The translations under genes were made by a program, and so were the position numbers. From Hyphomicrobiaceae bacterium (GTDB lineage: Bacteria > Pseudomonadota > Alphaproteobacteria > Rhizobiales > Hyphomicrobiaceae): a DNA stretch of 64,000 bases. The first letter of the stretch is position 1; the number at the start of each line of letters is the position of its first letter. Below, one piece after another: positions 15,688 through 25,686 of this stretch. The stretch covers positions 1 to 64,000 of the forward strand of contig JANXWC010000056.1 of assembly GCA_025351355.1 (NCBI GenBank). The letters are read 5' to 3'. A model generated the notes under the pieces. That model saw only the letters and a program-made list of their open reading frames with translations, searched no databases and was not told where the DNA came from.

Positions 15688-17610
15688 TTACGCCCACTGA
15701 ATTTCGTGCCGCACCACGAATGGATCGAGCAGCGCTGCAATTTTTTTCGCGATGACATCGCGATCGACAAGCGGAACTCCCGTGACCCTAACGATTGCGA
15801 GACTCCCATGCGTGCCGTGTGCGCCGACCGAGACATCGTAGCGCACACCTGCGTCACCAAGCGGCGCCAATGTCTCCTCAAACACTTTTTGCGCTGCCAG
15901 CCAGCGCAATTGCGGCTTGAACACCTTGCCGACGCCGGTCAACGGCATGGGATCGACGACAAAAATGCGCACCGGCACAGCCGCCCGCTCCGGCGTCCGT
16001 TCGCGTACCCAGGCTTCGAGTTCACCCGCAGCCAGCGTCGCCCCCTTCTGCAACTGCACGAAGGCCACCGGCAGTTCGCCAGCGTAGGCGTCGGGCTGAC
16101 CGATGACGGCGGCCAGTGCCACAGCCGGATGGCCAAACAAGGCGTCTTCGATAGGCGCAGGATCGATATTGTGGCCGCCGCGGATGACCAGATCCTTGGC
16201 CCTGCCGGTAATCCACAGGTAACCGTCCGCATCCAATCGGCCGAGATCGCCGGAATTGACCCAGCCGGGTTCAACGAATGCGCCCCTGTTGTGTATGTCG
16301 TTCAGATAGCCGTTGAACACGCCGGGGCCGGCCATCGCGATGACGCCGATCTCATCGACGGCACAATCGCGCTCATATCGGTCGTTAGCGTCGAGTTTGA
16401 CGATGCGAACGCGGCTGTATGGCACCGGATGGCCCACCGATCCCAGTCGGTTGGGCCGGTCCAGATAGGCCAGGGTGTGCACGCTGGCGGTTTCGGTCAT
16501 GCCATAGACTTCGATGATCGGCGTCCCGAACTTGGCTTCGAGCGCGCGACCGACCGCGACGGGAATAGCCGACCCGCCGCCTGCAACATAACGCAAGCTC
16601 GAAATATCCGCGTTTCCCACCGGCACTGACAGCGATGCTGCAAGCACGGTCGGCACGCTACTGAATATTTCCGGCCGATACCGCTCGACCAGCGGCCAAA
16701 GGTTCTTCAGTGCCGCCGGATTGCGCCAGCCCGACGGCGACAATACCACCAGGCAACCGCCGCTGGAAAATGTCGACAGCGCCTGCGTCAGCGATCCACC
16801 CACATGGAACAACGGCATGCCGAACAACAAATTGCGTCCCGCCTCCGACCTGAGCAGCAGAGTGCACGCCCAGGCCTGATAGACTTGGTTGGCGTGGCTG
16901 TGGCGCACCAATTTCGGCGTCCCCGTCGTGCCACCGGTATGAAAGTAAGCAGCCACGTCACTGGCGCCGATTTGTCGGCCACCAATCAGGCGATCGGCAG
17001 GTTGCGCCGCGATCAAAATATCGAACGAGTGGATTCCGTCAACCGGATCGCCGGGTCCGTTGATCTGCACGATCGCCTTCAGCTTCTTCAAACCACCGCG
17101 AATGGCCGCAACTTTTTCCCAGATGTCGGTGCCAGGCATGGGGCCGAGCGCGACGAGCACTTTGGTGCCCGCCGCATCGAGAATTTCGGCGATCTGATGT
17201 GCTTCCAGCAGCGGGTTGACGGGGTTGGCGATGCCTGCCGTCTCGGCGCCGAACAATGTAAAAAAACTCTGCGGCAGCAGCGGCAGCAGGAAACTGACCA
17301 CATCGCCTGGACCAACGCCGAGAGCGTGGAACATATTGGCCGCCTGCGTGATGCGCCCGACGAGCTGTCCGTAGGTGATTTCAATCGGCGCATCTTCGGC
17401 GCTGGCAGTCGGCAGAAAGCGGATCGCCACGGCGTTCGGATCGTAGTTGGCCGCAAGTTGGATTGCATCGTAAGTGCTGGCGGCGGCGATGCGCTCTTCG
17501 TACGGCACGCGCTCGAACGCCTGCAGCTCCGCAGCCGTCGCCAGACTTGGATACGCGCTGCCGATATGTCGATCCAACAGTACGACACGACCGCGTGCTG
17601 CGCTGGACAT
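15688..17610 (-). CDS. Acyl-CoA synthetase (AMP-forming)
   Basis: The 640-residue enzyme activates a carboxylic acid to its acyl-AMP and then its CoA thioester. The AMP-binding P-loop YFHTGGTTGTPKLVRHSH and the YGMTETASVHTLAY motif are present. The GWVNSGDLGRLDADGYL and GRAKDLVIRGGHNIDP motifs mark the hinge, and the last catalytic lysine is in MPLTGVGKVFKPQLR. The substrate cannot be read; relatives are annotated as fatty or aromatic acyl-CoA ligases. GGAGG seven bases before ATG 17610 decides the start; the frame runs open to 17742 but without support. Downstream lies the MAPEG gene. Confidence 0.92.
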   Translation of the reverse strand: MSSAARGRVVLLDRHIGSAYPSLATAAELQAFERVPYEERIAAASTYDAIQLAANYDPNAVAIRFLPTASAEDAPIEITYGQLVGRITQAANMFHALGVGPGDVVSFLLPLLPQSFFTLFGAETAGIANPVNPLLEAHQIAEILDAAGTKVLVALGPMPGTDIWEKVAAIRGGLKKLKAIVQINGPGDPVDGIHSFDILIAAQPADRLIGGRQIGASDVAAYFHTGGTTGTPKLVRHSHANQVYQAWACTLLLRSEAGRNLLFGMPLFHVGGSLTQALSTFSSGGCLVVLSPSGWRNPAALKNLWPLVERYRPEIFSSVPTVLAASLSVPVGNADISSLRYVAGGGSAIPVAVGRALEAKFGTPIIEVYGMTETASVHTLAYLDRPNRLGSVGHPVPYSRVRIVKLDANDRYERDCAVDEIGVIAMAGPGVFNGYLNDIHNRGAFVEPGWVNSGDLGRLDADGYLWITGRAKDLVIRGGHNIDPAPIEDALFGHPAVALAAVIGQPDAYAGELPVAFVQLQKGATLAAGELEAWVRERTPERAAVPVRIFVVDPMPLTGVGKVFKPQLRWLAAQKVFEETLAPLGDAGVRYDVSVGAHGTHGSLAIVRVTGVPLVDRDVIAKKIAALLDPFVVRHEIQWA

Positions 17611-17716
17611 GGCATTTCCTCCCGGCGCGAACATTATATGTCGCTCTAACGAGCAGATTTGCCGAAAACCAATTTTCCCGCAATGGCGTGATCGATTGTA
17701 GGCTTGCAGCCAGCCT

Positions 17717-18508
17717 TCAACGCAGCCCGTCACCGCCTCCAAACAACCCCATGCGGCCCCGCAGCGTTGGCGCCACCGAGCGCGCGGACGTCACCGCATG
17801 GGCCCAGGGCTGTCGGGCAAGAAAACGACGCTCGGCGCTATCGTCGCCGTCCAGCGGCGCGCGCCCGGCATACTTTACCCGCACCTCAGATACGCCAGCG
17901 GCAGACACCCCCAGCGCCTCAGCCGTCTGCCGTGACAGGTCCATGATCCGATCCCTCGCATAGGGGCCGCGATCGTTGATGCGCACGAGCACAGTGCGTT
18001 GGGTCTTGAGGCTGGTGACATAGGCGAATGATGGGATCGGCAGCGTCGGATGTGCCGCCGTCAGCGCGCCCATATCGTAGATCTCCCCGTTGGCTGTCTT
18101 GCGGCCGTGAAAATCCGCGCCGTACCACGAGGCCATGCCCGTACGGTCGTAGTTGGGGTCTTCAGTCGGGAAGTACCAGCGTCCAGCCACTTGATAGGGT
18201 TTGCCGAGTTTGTAGACGCCACCGCCTTTCGGAAGCTCGCCGTTTTCGATTGCTACGCGGGTTTGCGCTCGTTGCTGTACTGTTGCTTGCACCGGCGGAG
18301 CCGGCATAGGGCGACGAACATCGACCCTGCTTGGCGGATAAAGTGCGACCTGCGCGCGCTCTGGCGACGAGCGGGAACAACCTGCAATGAAGCAGAGTGC
18401 GGTGCCGATGATCACGGCTATCGGTATTTGGCGGGGTCGCGCCGCGACCGCCGCGCACATAATGCGGCGCATCGAATCCACCGATGCACCCTGCAAAGGG
18501 CTCAGCAT
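17717..18508 (-). CDS. rlpA: RlpA-family septal-ring lipoprotein
   Basis: The protein is a lipoprotein with a double-psi beta-barrel RlpA domain; family members cleave denuded peptidoglycan or localise to the septal ring. The lipobox ends at Cys44 (CFIAGC), after a hydrophobic stretch IPIAVIIGTAL. The RlpA core contains GMASWYGADFHGRKTANGE, then TVLVRINDRGPYARDRIMDLS and the catalytic-type Glu/Asp/His context. There is no C-terminal SPOR domain; the tail after residue 215 is basic and low in complexity. GGGGAG lies about ten bases before ATG 18508. A second in-frame ATG at 18472 would also keep the lipobox. Confidence 0.88.
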   Translation of the reverse strand: MLSPLQGASVDSMRRIMCAAVAARPRQIPIAVIIGTALCFIAGCSRSSPERAQVALYPPSRVDVRRPMPAPPVQATVQQRAQTRVAIENGELPKGGGVYKLGKPYQVAGRWYFPTEDPNYDRTGMASWYGADFHGRKTANGEIYDMGALTAAHPTLPIPSFAYVTSLKTQRTVLVRINDRGPYARDRIMDLSRQTAEALGVSAAGVSEVRVKYAGRAPLDGDDSAERRFLARQPWAHAVTSARSVAPTLRGRMGLFGGGDGLR

Positions 18509-18688
18509 GCACTTTACTCTCCCCACGCGCCGCTAGCTCCCTCGAGCCGCGACCAACACTGTACGCCCAACAATTGGCGTCGTTCTGCTGATATGCCGGT
18601 AGCAAGGTAAACCGATGTTTAACGGGGATCGCGATATCCGCCGGTTTATGACATCATCTCTTTGCCTGATCGCCCAGTGAGGTTGCAC

Positions 18689-19375
18689 ATGACTGAGACG
18701 CCGCAGACACAAACGACCGGCCTTCACTTTCTGTATGTGGCCGATCCCTTGTGCTCGTGGTGCTATGGTTTTGCGCCGGTCATCGAGAAGCTGGCCACCC
18801 ATTTCACCGGGCGGCTGCCGGTGCGGTTGGTTATGGGCGGCCTGCGCGCCGGCAACACCAAACCGATGCGTGACGAAGACAAGACGTACATCCGCAACGC
18901 CTGGTCCAACGTCGCCAAGGCTTCCGGACAATCCTTCGACATGGCGTTCTTTGACAGACAAGGCTTCGTCTATGACACCGAACCGGCTTGCCGTGCAGTC
19001 GTGACTGCGCGCGACTGGAACGCCGCAGCGCCGCTATCGGCCTTGTCATTCAAGTCAGCCATCTCTGAAGCTTTCTACGGTCATAACCGGGATGTGACCG
19101 ACACCGACGTGATCGTGGCTATTGCAGACGAGGCCGGTTTCGACGGGACAGACTTCCGCGCCCGCTTCCTCAGCACGGAGATCAAAAGCGCCACGTTTCG
19201 CGATTTTCTGACGTCGCAAGAACTCGGGGTGACCGGCTTCCCGATGCTCGCGGCCGGCAGCGAAACTCATGGGTACGCCCTTGTGACCAACGGCTTCCGC
19301 CCCATCGACGGCCTGATCGAAGCCCTCGAGAGCTGGCTCGCGCAAGGTGCCCCCGTAGTAAAAACAGCGTCTTAA
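18689..19375 (+). CDS. DsbA/FrnE-like thioredoxin-fold protein
   Basis: The 228-residue protein has a thioredoxin fold with an inserted helical domain. The active site is DPLCSWCYGF (Cys22, Cys25), the pattern of the FrnE/HCCA-isomerase-like branch. The cis-Pro loop is TGFPMLAAG near residue 185. No signal peptide is visible, so it is probably a cytosolic oxidoreductase rather than a periplasmic DsbA. GAGG six bases before ATG 18689 fixes the start. It is divergent from rlpA. Confidence 0.85.
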   Translation: MTETPQTQTTGLHFLYVADPLCSWCYGFAPVIEKLATHFTGRLPVRLVMGGLRAGNTKPMRDEDKTYIRNAWSNVAKASGQSFDMAFFDRQGFVYDTEPACRAVVTARDWNAAAPLSALSFKSAISEAFYGHNRDVTDTDVIVAIADEAGFDGTDFRARFLSTEIKSATFRDFLTSQELGVTGFPMLAAGSETHGYALVTNGFRPIDGLIEALESWLAQGAPVVKTAS

Positions 19376-19451
19376 CGGCGAATTCCGCTTACGCTCGGGG
19401 CGGAAGCCCTCTAAGGACCAATGCTTCATATTTGAGCAAGGCCCTTGTCCC

Positions 19452-20750
19452 ATGAAACCCGCCGCCCGCATTAAAGCCGCCACTGACGTCCTGGAGCAGA
19501 TCCTTATCCACCATCAACCCGCGGCAACGGCGCTCTCCGACTGGGGCAAAGCCCACCGTTTCGCCGGCTCGGGCGACCGCTCGGCCATCGGCAATGTCGT
19601 TTACGACGCACTGCGCCACAAAGCCATGTCCGCCTACCACATGCGGAGCGACACGCCGCGCGCATTGGTCCTAGGTGCGCTGGTCAGCGCTCGCGGCTTG
19701 GGCGCACCGGCAATCGCCACACTCTTCGACGGCTCGCCGCATGGCCTGGCGCCATTGAATCCAGATGAGCTCACCCGTGTCGGCCAGGGTCCGCACGCCG
19801 GTGCCGCTGAATGGCAGCAGGCCAACATTCCCCAGTGGCTGGCACCGGCATTGATACGAGTTTTCGGCGACCGTCTGGTGGTTGAAGGCCAGGCACTTGC
19901 CAAGCGCGCGCCGGTCGACTTGCGGGTCAACGAACTCAAAAGCACACGCGAGCAGGTGTTGGAAGCACTTGCCATGCACGGCGCCATGGCCAGCGCGTTG
20001 TGTCCGACCGCGGTACGCATCCCGCCACCGGACGGCGACGGGCGAACACCCAACGTCGAAGCGGAGGCGGCGCACGGACGTGGCTGGTTCGAAGTTCAGG
20101 ACGAGGGCTCCCAGATCGCGGCCGCAATGACAGGTGCCAAGGCGGGCGACGCGGTCCTCGATTTGTGCGCCGGCGCCGGCGGGAAAACATTGGCGCTTGC
20201 CTCCCGCATGCACAACCAGGGCACCATTCATGCCTATGACTCCGATAAATCCAGGTTGCGTCCTATTTTCGAACGCCTGACACGCGCCGGCGTCACTAAT
20301 GTCGAGGTTATGACCGCAGGCAACACCGCCGCGATAGAAGCCTTCAAGTCACGCTTCGACATCGTACTGGTCGATGCGCCGTGCAGCGGGTCTGGCACCT
20401 GGCGCCGCAAACCCGATGCAAAGTGGCGATTGAAGCCCGATGTATTGACGGCCCGCATCAAGGATCAGCAAACCGTGTTGGCGCACGCCGCGCGCGCGGT
20501 GAAGCCTGGCGGTCGGCTTGTCTACATTACGTGCTCCCTCCTGGCCGAAGAAAACAGCGACCAGATCAGCCAGTTCTTGAAGACCAATGGCCATTTTTCC
20601 GTCCGGCCATGGCGTCAGGTATGGGCCGAGGCAATGGCGACGGCCGCACCTCGCCTGTCAGCCGACGGTCGCGACGACTCGCTCCTGCTGTCACCGGCGA
20701 TGCACTCGACCGATGGCTTTTTCATCGCAGTCCTGTCGCGCGCAAAATAA
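19452..20750 (+). CDS. rsmB: RsmB-like rRNA (cytosine-C5) methyltransferase
   Basis: This SAM-dependent enzyme probably makes m5C in 16S rRNA. The N-terminal NusB-like/recognition part (residues 1-150) is followed by the RsmB/F catalytic domain. Motif I is VLDLCAGAGGKTLALA near residue 235. Motif IV is DAPCSGSGTWRRKPDAKW near residue 306, and the second catalytic Cys is in YITCSLLAEEN. The length of 432 residues matches alphaproteobacterial RsmB proteins. The frame opens after a 76-base spacer behind the DsbA-like gene. Hairpin arms lie just after the stop (20751-20756 with 20793-20798, plus an inner 6-bp stem 20760-20765 with 20780-20785), a likely end of transcript. Confidence 0.88.
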   Translation: MKPAARIKAATDVLEQILIHHQPAATALSDWGKAHRFAGSGDRSAIGNVVYDALRHKAMSAYHMRSDTPRALVLGALVSARGLGAPAIATLFDGSPHGLAPLNPDELTRVGQGPHAGAAEWQQANIPQWLAPALIRVFGDRLVVEGQALAKRAPVDLRVNELKSTREQVLEALAMHGAMASALCPTAVRIPPPDGDGRTPNVEAEAAHGRGWFEVQDEGSQIAAAMTGAKAGDAVLDLCAGAGGKTLALASRMHNQGTIHAYDSDKSRLRPIFERLTRAGVTNVEVMTAGNTAAIEAFKSRFDIVLVDAPCSGSGTWRRKPDAKWRLKPDVLTARIKDQQTVLAHAARAVKPGGRLVYITCSLLAEENSDQISQFLKTNGHFSVRPWRQVWAEAMATAAPRLSADGRDDSLLLSPAMHSTDGFFIAVLSRAK

Positions 20751-20833
20751 TGGCGATTTCACCACTGGCTCGAAGAGCGGTGGTGCTGAATATCGCCATG
20801 ACAAATTGTCAGCGGACATCCCCACATAAAAGT

Positions 20834-20861
20834 TTGACAAGCATTTCTGTGCGTCTAAGGA
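20834..20861 (+). promoter_or_regulatory. Sigma-70-like promoter ahead of the methyltransferase/ATP-grasp gene
   Basis: A perfect TTGACA at 20834-20839 is followed after 16 bases by TAAGGA, a weak -10. It lies 140 bases before the ATG at 21002 and downstream of the hairpin that ends rsmB, consistent with a separate unit. Confidence 0.4.
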
Positions 20862-21001
20862 TCGCCAGCCATTGGGGTCCGTGCAGATCTCACGATTACC
20901 GGCTTGATGCGGGAACGCGCAACTTGTAGCGCCGGACTGCGTTTCGCTCGTCGAGCAATGGCGCCCGGCGACACCGGCAGCGAGGAGGACAATCGTCCAT
21001 C

Positions 21002-22987
21002 ATGGCACTAGCCACGAAGCCGAAGCGGCCCAAACGTCCGCCGGTACGTTCATGCCTTGGCCCTGTTTCCGATTTGGAGCAGCATCTGCCGGAAGAGTGG
21101 TGGCGCAAACTTTTTAACGCGCTCTACGTCAAGACCGACGGCGACGTCGTCGAAAACAGCGAAAATACGCGTCGCGAGGTCGACTTCATCGTCTCGTCGG
21201 CCGCAATACAACCCCATAGCGCGATCCTAGACCTTTGCTGCGGCCAGGGCCGCCATTGCCTGGAGTTGGCTCGGCGCGGCTTCAAGAATGTCATGGGCGT
21301 CGATCGCTCGCGCTATCTCATTCGCCTTGCCAAGAAACGCGCCCAGGGCGAAAGCCTGCAGGTCAACTTCAAGGAAGGCGACGCCCGCAATCCGCGCTTG
21401 CCCGAGACAAGCATCGATTGTGTTTGCATCATGGGGAACTCGTTTGGCTACTTCTCGGACAAGCAGGATGACGAAAAGGTCTTGGCGGCGGTTGCCAAGA
21501 TCCTGCGGCCGAGCGGCCAGTTGGTCCTCGACATCACCGATGGCGCGCATATGCACGAGCATTTCGAAAAACGCTCGTGGGAATGGATTGACGAGCATCA
21601 CTTCGTTTGCCGCGAACGTTCCATCAGCAAGGAGGGCGATCGGCTGATCAGCCGCGAAGTCATCGTACAGGATGAAATCGGCGTCATCGCCGATCAGTTC
21701 TATGCCGAGCGCCTCTACACCCGCGAAAGCGTCAGCAAATTGCTAGAGAAAACCGGCTTCCGCAACATCCGCCATCACGGCCACGTCGAAGCTCTGTCAG
21801 ACCGCGACCAGGATCTGGGCATGATGGCCCGCCGCATTCTGTTGACCGCGGACGCGCCGGTCATGCCGGCCCGCAAACCGCGCGGCAAGACACCCATCCT
21901 TGATGTTACGATCCTGATGGGCGATCCGCGCCTGCCCGACACCGTCAAACGGGGTGGGCAATTTAATCCCGAAGATTTGGACACGGTCCGCAAGCTGCGG
22001 GACGCGCTTTCGGAATTGCCGCAATACAAGTTCCGCACCCTCGACAACCACTCGACGCTGGAGCGTGATCTGGCTGATCTGCGCACCGACTTGGTGTTCA
22101 ATTTGTGCGACGAGGGCCTGAACAACGACGCCTTCAAGGAACTGCACGTCCCGGCCATGCTCGATGTGCTGGACATACCTTATACCGGCGGCGCACCGGG
22201 TTGCTTGGCCGCCTGCTACGATAAGGGATTGGTACGCGCCGTCGCTTTATCGCTCGACGTACCCGTGCCGCTTGAAACCTACGTGCGCGCGGGCGATCAA
22301 GGCGCGACGCTGCCATCCGTCTTTCCGGCCCTGCTGAAACCTAACTTCGGCGACAGTTCGATCGGCATTACCAAGGACGCTGTGGTCAAAAACACGAAAC
22401 AGCTGCTCGACTACCTCGAACATTTGCGCGTGCTATTCCCGAAACGCCCGATCCTGGTGCAGGAATATTTGACAGGCGCGGAGTATTCCGTCGGCATGAT
22501 CGGCAATCCCGATCAGGGGTTGCGCGCTTTGCCAATCCTCGAGGTCGACTTCTCACGGCTCGAAAAAGGCCTGCCGCCGATCCTTGGCTATGAGTCGAAG
22601 TGGGAGCCGGACAGTCCCTACTGGACTCAGATCAGGTATCGTGAGGCAAACCTGCAAGATGCTGTGCAGCAACAATTGATCGATAACTCGGCCAAACTGT
22701 TCGAACGCTTGAATTGCCGCGACTACGCCCGCTTCGATTTCCGTGCCGACGCTAAGGGCGAGATCAAGTTGCTGGAAGTGAACCCCAATCCGGGCTGGTG
22801 CTGGGACGGCAAACTCAACATCATGGCCGGCTTCCAAGGCATGCGTTATTCCGAATTGCTCGGGCATATCCTCCAGTCGGCAGTGGAGCGGCTGGGAGTC
22901 ACGGCACGGGTGGCAGCGGCGAGTCCAACATCCACCAACGAACGCTTTAGTGACGCAAGCCTCACGAAGTCGTCACTGGCACCTTGA
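21002..22987 (+). CDS. Fusion of SAM-dependent methyltransferase and D-Ala-D-Ala-ligase-like ATP-grasp enzyme
   Basis: One 661-residue frame joins two enzyme domains. Residues about 35-285 form a class I methyltransferase; motif I is ILDLCCGQGRH near residue 75, followed by GVDRSRYLI and CIMGNSFGYFSD. After a short basic linker (ARKPRGKTPILDV, near 295) residues 300-640 form an ATP-grasp ligase of the Ddl type: it has NLCDEG, a KPNFGDSSIGI grasp loop, a VQEYLTGAEYSVGMIG strand and the metal-binding end LLEVNPNPGWCWDGK. That last motif differs from the usual Ddl NTxPG context, so the acceptor may not be D-Ala. A GAGGAGG site lies 13 bases before the ATG. It may modify a peptide or cell-wall precursor; the substrate is not known. 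Confidence 0.85.
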   Translation: MALATKPKRPKRPPVRSCLGPVSDLEQHLPEEWWRKLFNALYVKTDGDVVENSENTRREVDFIVSSAAIQPHSAILDLCCGQGRHCLELARRGFKNVMGVDRSRYLIRLAKKRAQGESLQVNFKEGDARNPRLPETSIDCVCIMGNSFGYFSDKQDDEKVLAAVAKILRPSGQLVLDITDGAHMHEHFEKRSWEWIDEHHFVCRERSISKEGDRLISREVIVQDEIGVIADQFYAERLYTRESVSKLLEKTGFRNIRHHGHVEALSDRDQDLGMMARRILLTADAPVMPARKPRGKTPILDVTILMGDPRLPDTVKRGGQFNPEDLDTVRKLRDALSELPQYKFRTLDNHSTLERDLADLRTDLVFNLCDEGLNNDAFKELHVPAMLDVLDIPYTGGAPGCLAACYDKGLVRAVALSLDVPVPLETYVRAGDQGATLPSVFPALLKPNFGDSSIGITKDAVVKNTKQLLDYLEHLRVLFPKRPILVQEYLTGAEYSVGMIGNPDQGLRALPILEVDFSRLEKGLPPILGYESKWEPDSPYWTQIRYREANLQDAVQQQLIDNSAKLFERLNCRDYARFDFRADAKGEIKLLEVNPNPGWCWDGKLNIMAGFQGMRYSELLGHILQSAVERLGVTARVAAASPTSTNERFSDASLTKSSLAP

Positions 22988-23011
22988 CTGACAGGCGATG
23001 TCAACTATGGT
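22984..23011 (+). promoter_or_regulatory. Promoter of rpmG
   Basis: TTGACT (22984-22989) and TATGGT (23006-23011) are separated by 16 bases and lie 34 bases before the rpmG ATG. The -35 box overlaps the stop codon of the preceding fusion gene. This is the best-looking sigma-70-type promoter in the first third of the window. Confidence 0.6.
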
Positions 23012-23044
23012 GCGGCCAGAACATTCATATCTTGCGAGACGATC

Positions 23045-23212
23045 ATGGCTAAGCCAGCATCCCAGAAGATCAAGCTCCTCAGCACCGCCGGAACCGGCAC
23101 GTTTTACGTGACGAAGAAAAACCCGCGCACCAGCACCGAGAAGCTGGTTTTCAAGAAATACGACCCGGTAGCGCGTAAGCACGTCGAGTTTAAAGAAGCC
23201 AAGATCAAGTAA
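23045..23212 (+). CDS. rpmG: Ribosomal protein L33
   Basis: The 55-residue protein is a small basic component of the 50S subunit. It reads [20 protein letters not shown] followed by [20 protein letters not shown], the standard L33 pattern. It has no CxxC pair, so it is the zinc-free form. It is transcribed alone, away from the main ribosomal cluster. Confidence 0.95.
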   Translation: MAKPASQKIKLLSTAGTGTFYVTKKNPRTSTEKLVFKKYDPVARKHVEFKEAKIK

Positions 23213-23860
23213 GATTCGTCTTTGAGGGCGCAGGGCGCCGACCGTGTTCCTAAGATCAAAAAAAACTTTTCGACCGCATGAACGCTGCGGCTTCGAGCAG
23301 CTGTCTTTGTAGTCGGCTCAAACTGCTCGACTAAAACTCATCGCAGCCGCTTCCGCGCAATTGGCCGGGTCCGCAATGTCTCGGCAGCGGGGTATGTTCC
23401 GAGCCATCGCGAACCCAGCCTGTCAAGCGTGGACCAAAGAGGGCGTTGGTCTGTCGCCTGACGTTCGGTCGTTCCGGTCGACGGTTAAAGGAGGCCACTC
23501 CTTTGCCGACTGCAACGACCTTCACCTCATGGCGTCAGGATATGCGGCGGACCTGATGGGCCAAGAGGATCTTTGGATTTCAACTAACATCTCCAGATGA
23601 CAGGAATGTTAAGTTGTCCCAAGTTCCAAACGATGGTTGCAAAAAACGTTTGAGCAACCAAAGAATATTTTATGCGGTATTACATCACAGACTGTTACGA
23701 GACGCAATACTTATGACATATGCCGTACCGCTACGTGCATTCCGTCTCGCGCTCACTTAATAATCTAACTGCCGAAACCGACCTTTATCAGGCTGAATAA
23801 CGCCAGCCACGAGCCAGATTAGTGATCTTAAAGCGGCGACTTCACCAGGTGCAAAACGCC
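23213..23860. other. Non-coding interval between convergent rpmG and rplQ
   Basis: I see no credible gene in these roughly 650 bases. There are short open frames on both strands (for example 23361-23600), but without ribosome sites or recognisable motifs. Inverted repeats are present: an 8-bp pair 23293-23300 with 23323-23330 (TCGAGCAG/CTGCTCGA) and a 7-bp pair 23634-23640 with 23654-23660 (TGGTTGC/GCAACCA). From about 23600 the sequence becomes AT-rich. Confidence 0.5.
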
Positions 23861-23895
23861 AACGCCCGGTAAACCAGCGATGGCAACCGGGCGTT
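23861..23895 (-). terminator. Hairpin ending the ribosomal cluster
   Basis: A perfect 10-bp stem (23861-23870 with 23886-23895, core ACCGGGCGTT) with a 15-nt loop lies 21 bases past the rplQ stop. Read on the minus strand it is followed, three bases later, by GCGTTTTGC, a short T-run. It is the likely transcription end for the long minus-strand ribosomal unit. Confidence 0.7.
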
Positions 23896-23916
23896 ATATT
23901 CACCTGATCTCAACTG

Positions 23917-24345
23917 TTAGTTGGCCGCCGCCTGCTGTTTCAGCATCTCGGCGTGGCGCTCTTTGTCTTCCTTGCCTTTGGCGGCAACGTCGCGATCGAC
24001 AAGCTCGATAACTGCGCGAGCCGCGCTGTCCCCATAACGGAAGCCGGCCTTTAGAACGCGAGTATAACCTCCGGCCCTATCCTTATAACGGGGACCAAGC
24101 ACGTCGAACAGCTTCTTGACCATCGCCTCATCGCCCATGCGGGACGCCGCAAGACGACGCGAATTCAAATCGCCACGTTTCGCCAAAGTGATGTACTTTT
24201 CAACGATGCGCCTGAGATCCTTTGCCTTCGGCAAGGTCGTCACGATTTGCTCGTGCATGATCAAAGACGCCGCCATGTTCGAAAACATCGCTTGCCGATG
24301 TGCGCTGTCGCGGCTGAAGCGCCGCCCAAGCTTTCCGTGTCGCAT
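23917..24345 (-). CDS. rplQ: Ribosomal protein L17
   Basis: L17 is a 50S protein of 142 residues, beginning [20 protein letters not shown], with the family tail ending in an Ala/Lys/Glu-rich stretch. It is the last gene of the cluster, 137 bases after rpoA, and is followed by a strong hairpin. Confidence 0.97.
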   Translation of the reverse strand: MRHGKLGRRFSRDSAHRQAMFSNMAASLIMHEQIVTTLPKAKDLRRIVEKYITLAKRGDLNSRRLAASRMGDEAMVKKLFDVLGPRYKDRAGGYTRVLKAGFRYGDSAARAVIELVDRDVAAKGKEDKERHAEMLKQQAAAN

Positions 24346-24482
24346 TTATAATACTCTCTTTTTTCGCTTCGGTTGTTACGGGGAGGTTCTACGGCCTCAC
24401 CTCGTTGGGGAGCGAGCCGCGAATAATCAAATGCGTGCAGGAAAATTATCGCCCACCTCGCTATTCGCAACTCTCAATTCTC

Positions 24483-25508
24483 TTAGTACTGGTCCTCAAA
24501 CCGTTTAGCCAGATCCTCGATATTGTCCGGCGGCCAGTTCGGCACTTCCATCCCGAGATGAAGCCCCATCGACGCCAGAACTTCCTTGATCTCGTTAAGT
24601 GACTTGCGCCCGAAGTTGGGCGTGCGCAGCATTTCGGCTTCCGACTTCTGGATGAGATCACCAATGTAAACGATGTTGTCGTTCTTCAGACAATTCGCCG
24701 AGCGAACGGACAGTTCGAGCTCATCGACCTTTTTGAGCAGCGCCGCATTAAACGCGAGCTCAGGATGGCGTTGCTCCTCCACAGCCTTTTTCGGCTCTTC
24801 GAAGTTGACGAACACAGCCAATTGATCTTGCAGTACGCGCGCCGCCAACGCCACCGAATCCTCGGCAGAAATCGACCCGTCTGTCTCGATTTGCATGGTC
24901 AGCTTATCGTAGTTCAGGATCTGACCTTCGCGGGTATTTTCGATACGATAGGAGACCTTCTTGACCGGGCTGAACAAACTATCGACCGGGATCAATCCAA
25001 TCGGCGCATCATCTGGGCGATTGCGATCTGCCGGCACATAACCCTTGCCCATGGTGGCGGAGAATTCCATGCGGATCGACGCGCCCTGATCGAGCGTGCA
25101 GATGACGTGCTCAGGATTGAGAATCTCCACCTCGGACGATGCCTCGATGTCACCCGCCTTCACGATACCGGGGCCCTCTTTCTTGAGGACCATGCGCTTG
25201 ACGCCTTCCGAGTGCACGCGCAGCGCAACTTCCTTGATATTGAGAACGATGTTGGTCACGTCTTCGCGCACACCAGGGATCGACGAGAATTCATGCAAAA
25301 CGCCATCGATCTGGACCGTAGTTATGGCCGCTCCTTGCAGCGACGACAGCAAAACGCGACGCAGTGCGTTACCGAGCGTCATGCCGAAGCCGCGCTCCAG
25401 TGGTTCAGCCACGAGCGTTGCTAGACGAACTTTGTCGCGTCCTGGAGTCACTTGAAGCTTCGTCGGCTTAATCAGGTCTTGCCAGTTTTTCTGCAGAATA
25501 TTTGCCAT
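24483..25508 (-). CDS. rpoA: RNA polymerase alpha subunit
   Basis: The 341-residue subunit dimerises to seed RNA polymerase assembly and contacts activators and UP elements. The N-terminal assembly domain ([22 protein letters not shown]) runs to about residue 235. The C-terminal domain has the helix-hairpin [22 protein letters not shown]. The start is ATG 25508 ([15 protein letters not shown]); the open frame extends to 25571 without support. It sits 178 bases from rpsK, longer than in most genomes, with no clear promoter. Confidence 0.98.
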   Translation of the reverse strand: MANILQKNWQDLIKPTKLQVTPGRDKVRLATLVAEPLERGFGMTLGNALRRVLLSSLQGAAITTVQIDGVLHEFSSIPGVREDVTNIVLNIKEVALRVHSEGVKRMVLKKEGPGIVKAGDIEASSEVEILNPEHVICTLDQGASIRMEFSATMGKGYVPADRNRPDDAPIGLIPVDSLFSPVKKVSYRIENTREGQILNYDKLTMQIETDGSISAEDSVALAARVLQDQLAVFVNFEEPKKAVEEQRHPELAFNAALLKKVDELELSVRSANCLKNDNIVYIGDLIQKSEAEMLRTPNFGRKSLNEIKEVLASMGLHLGMEVPNWPPDNIEDLAKRFEDQY

Positions 25509-25686
25509 GTTTTCGGCCTCGCACGTCAGTTCAGGGGAATTTCTGGCCGACCGAGGCCGCCACTCTCGCAATGGGAGGGCCGGACACTCGATCTCAAGAA
25601 ATTAGCGCAATCGGATCAACAAGCATTCCACTGCCGCACCCAACAAGCCTTTGACGGCCGCGCGGCATTGATCGTGTTAGCGATAA

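Noticed and set aside
23361-23600. 79-residue ORF between rpmG and rplQ
   Set aside because: No start signal, no motif, and no opposing support; probably chance.
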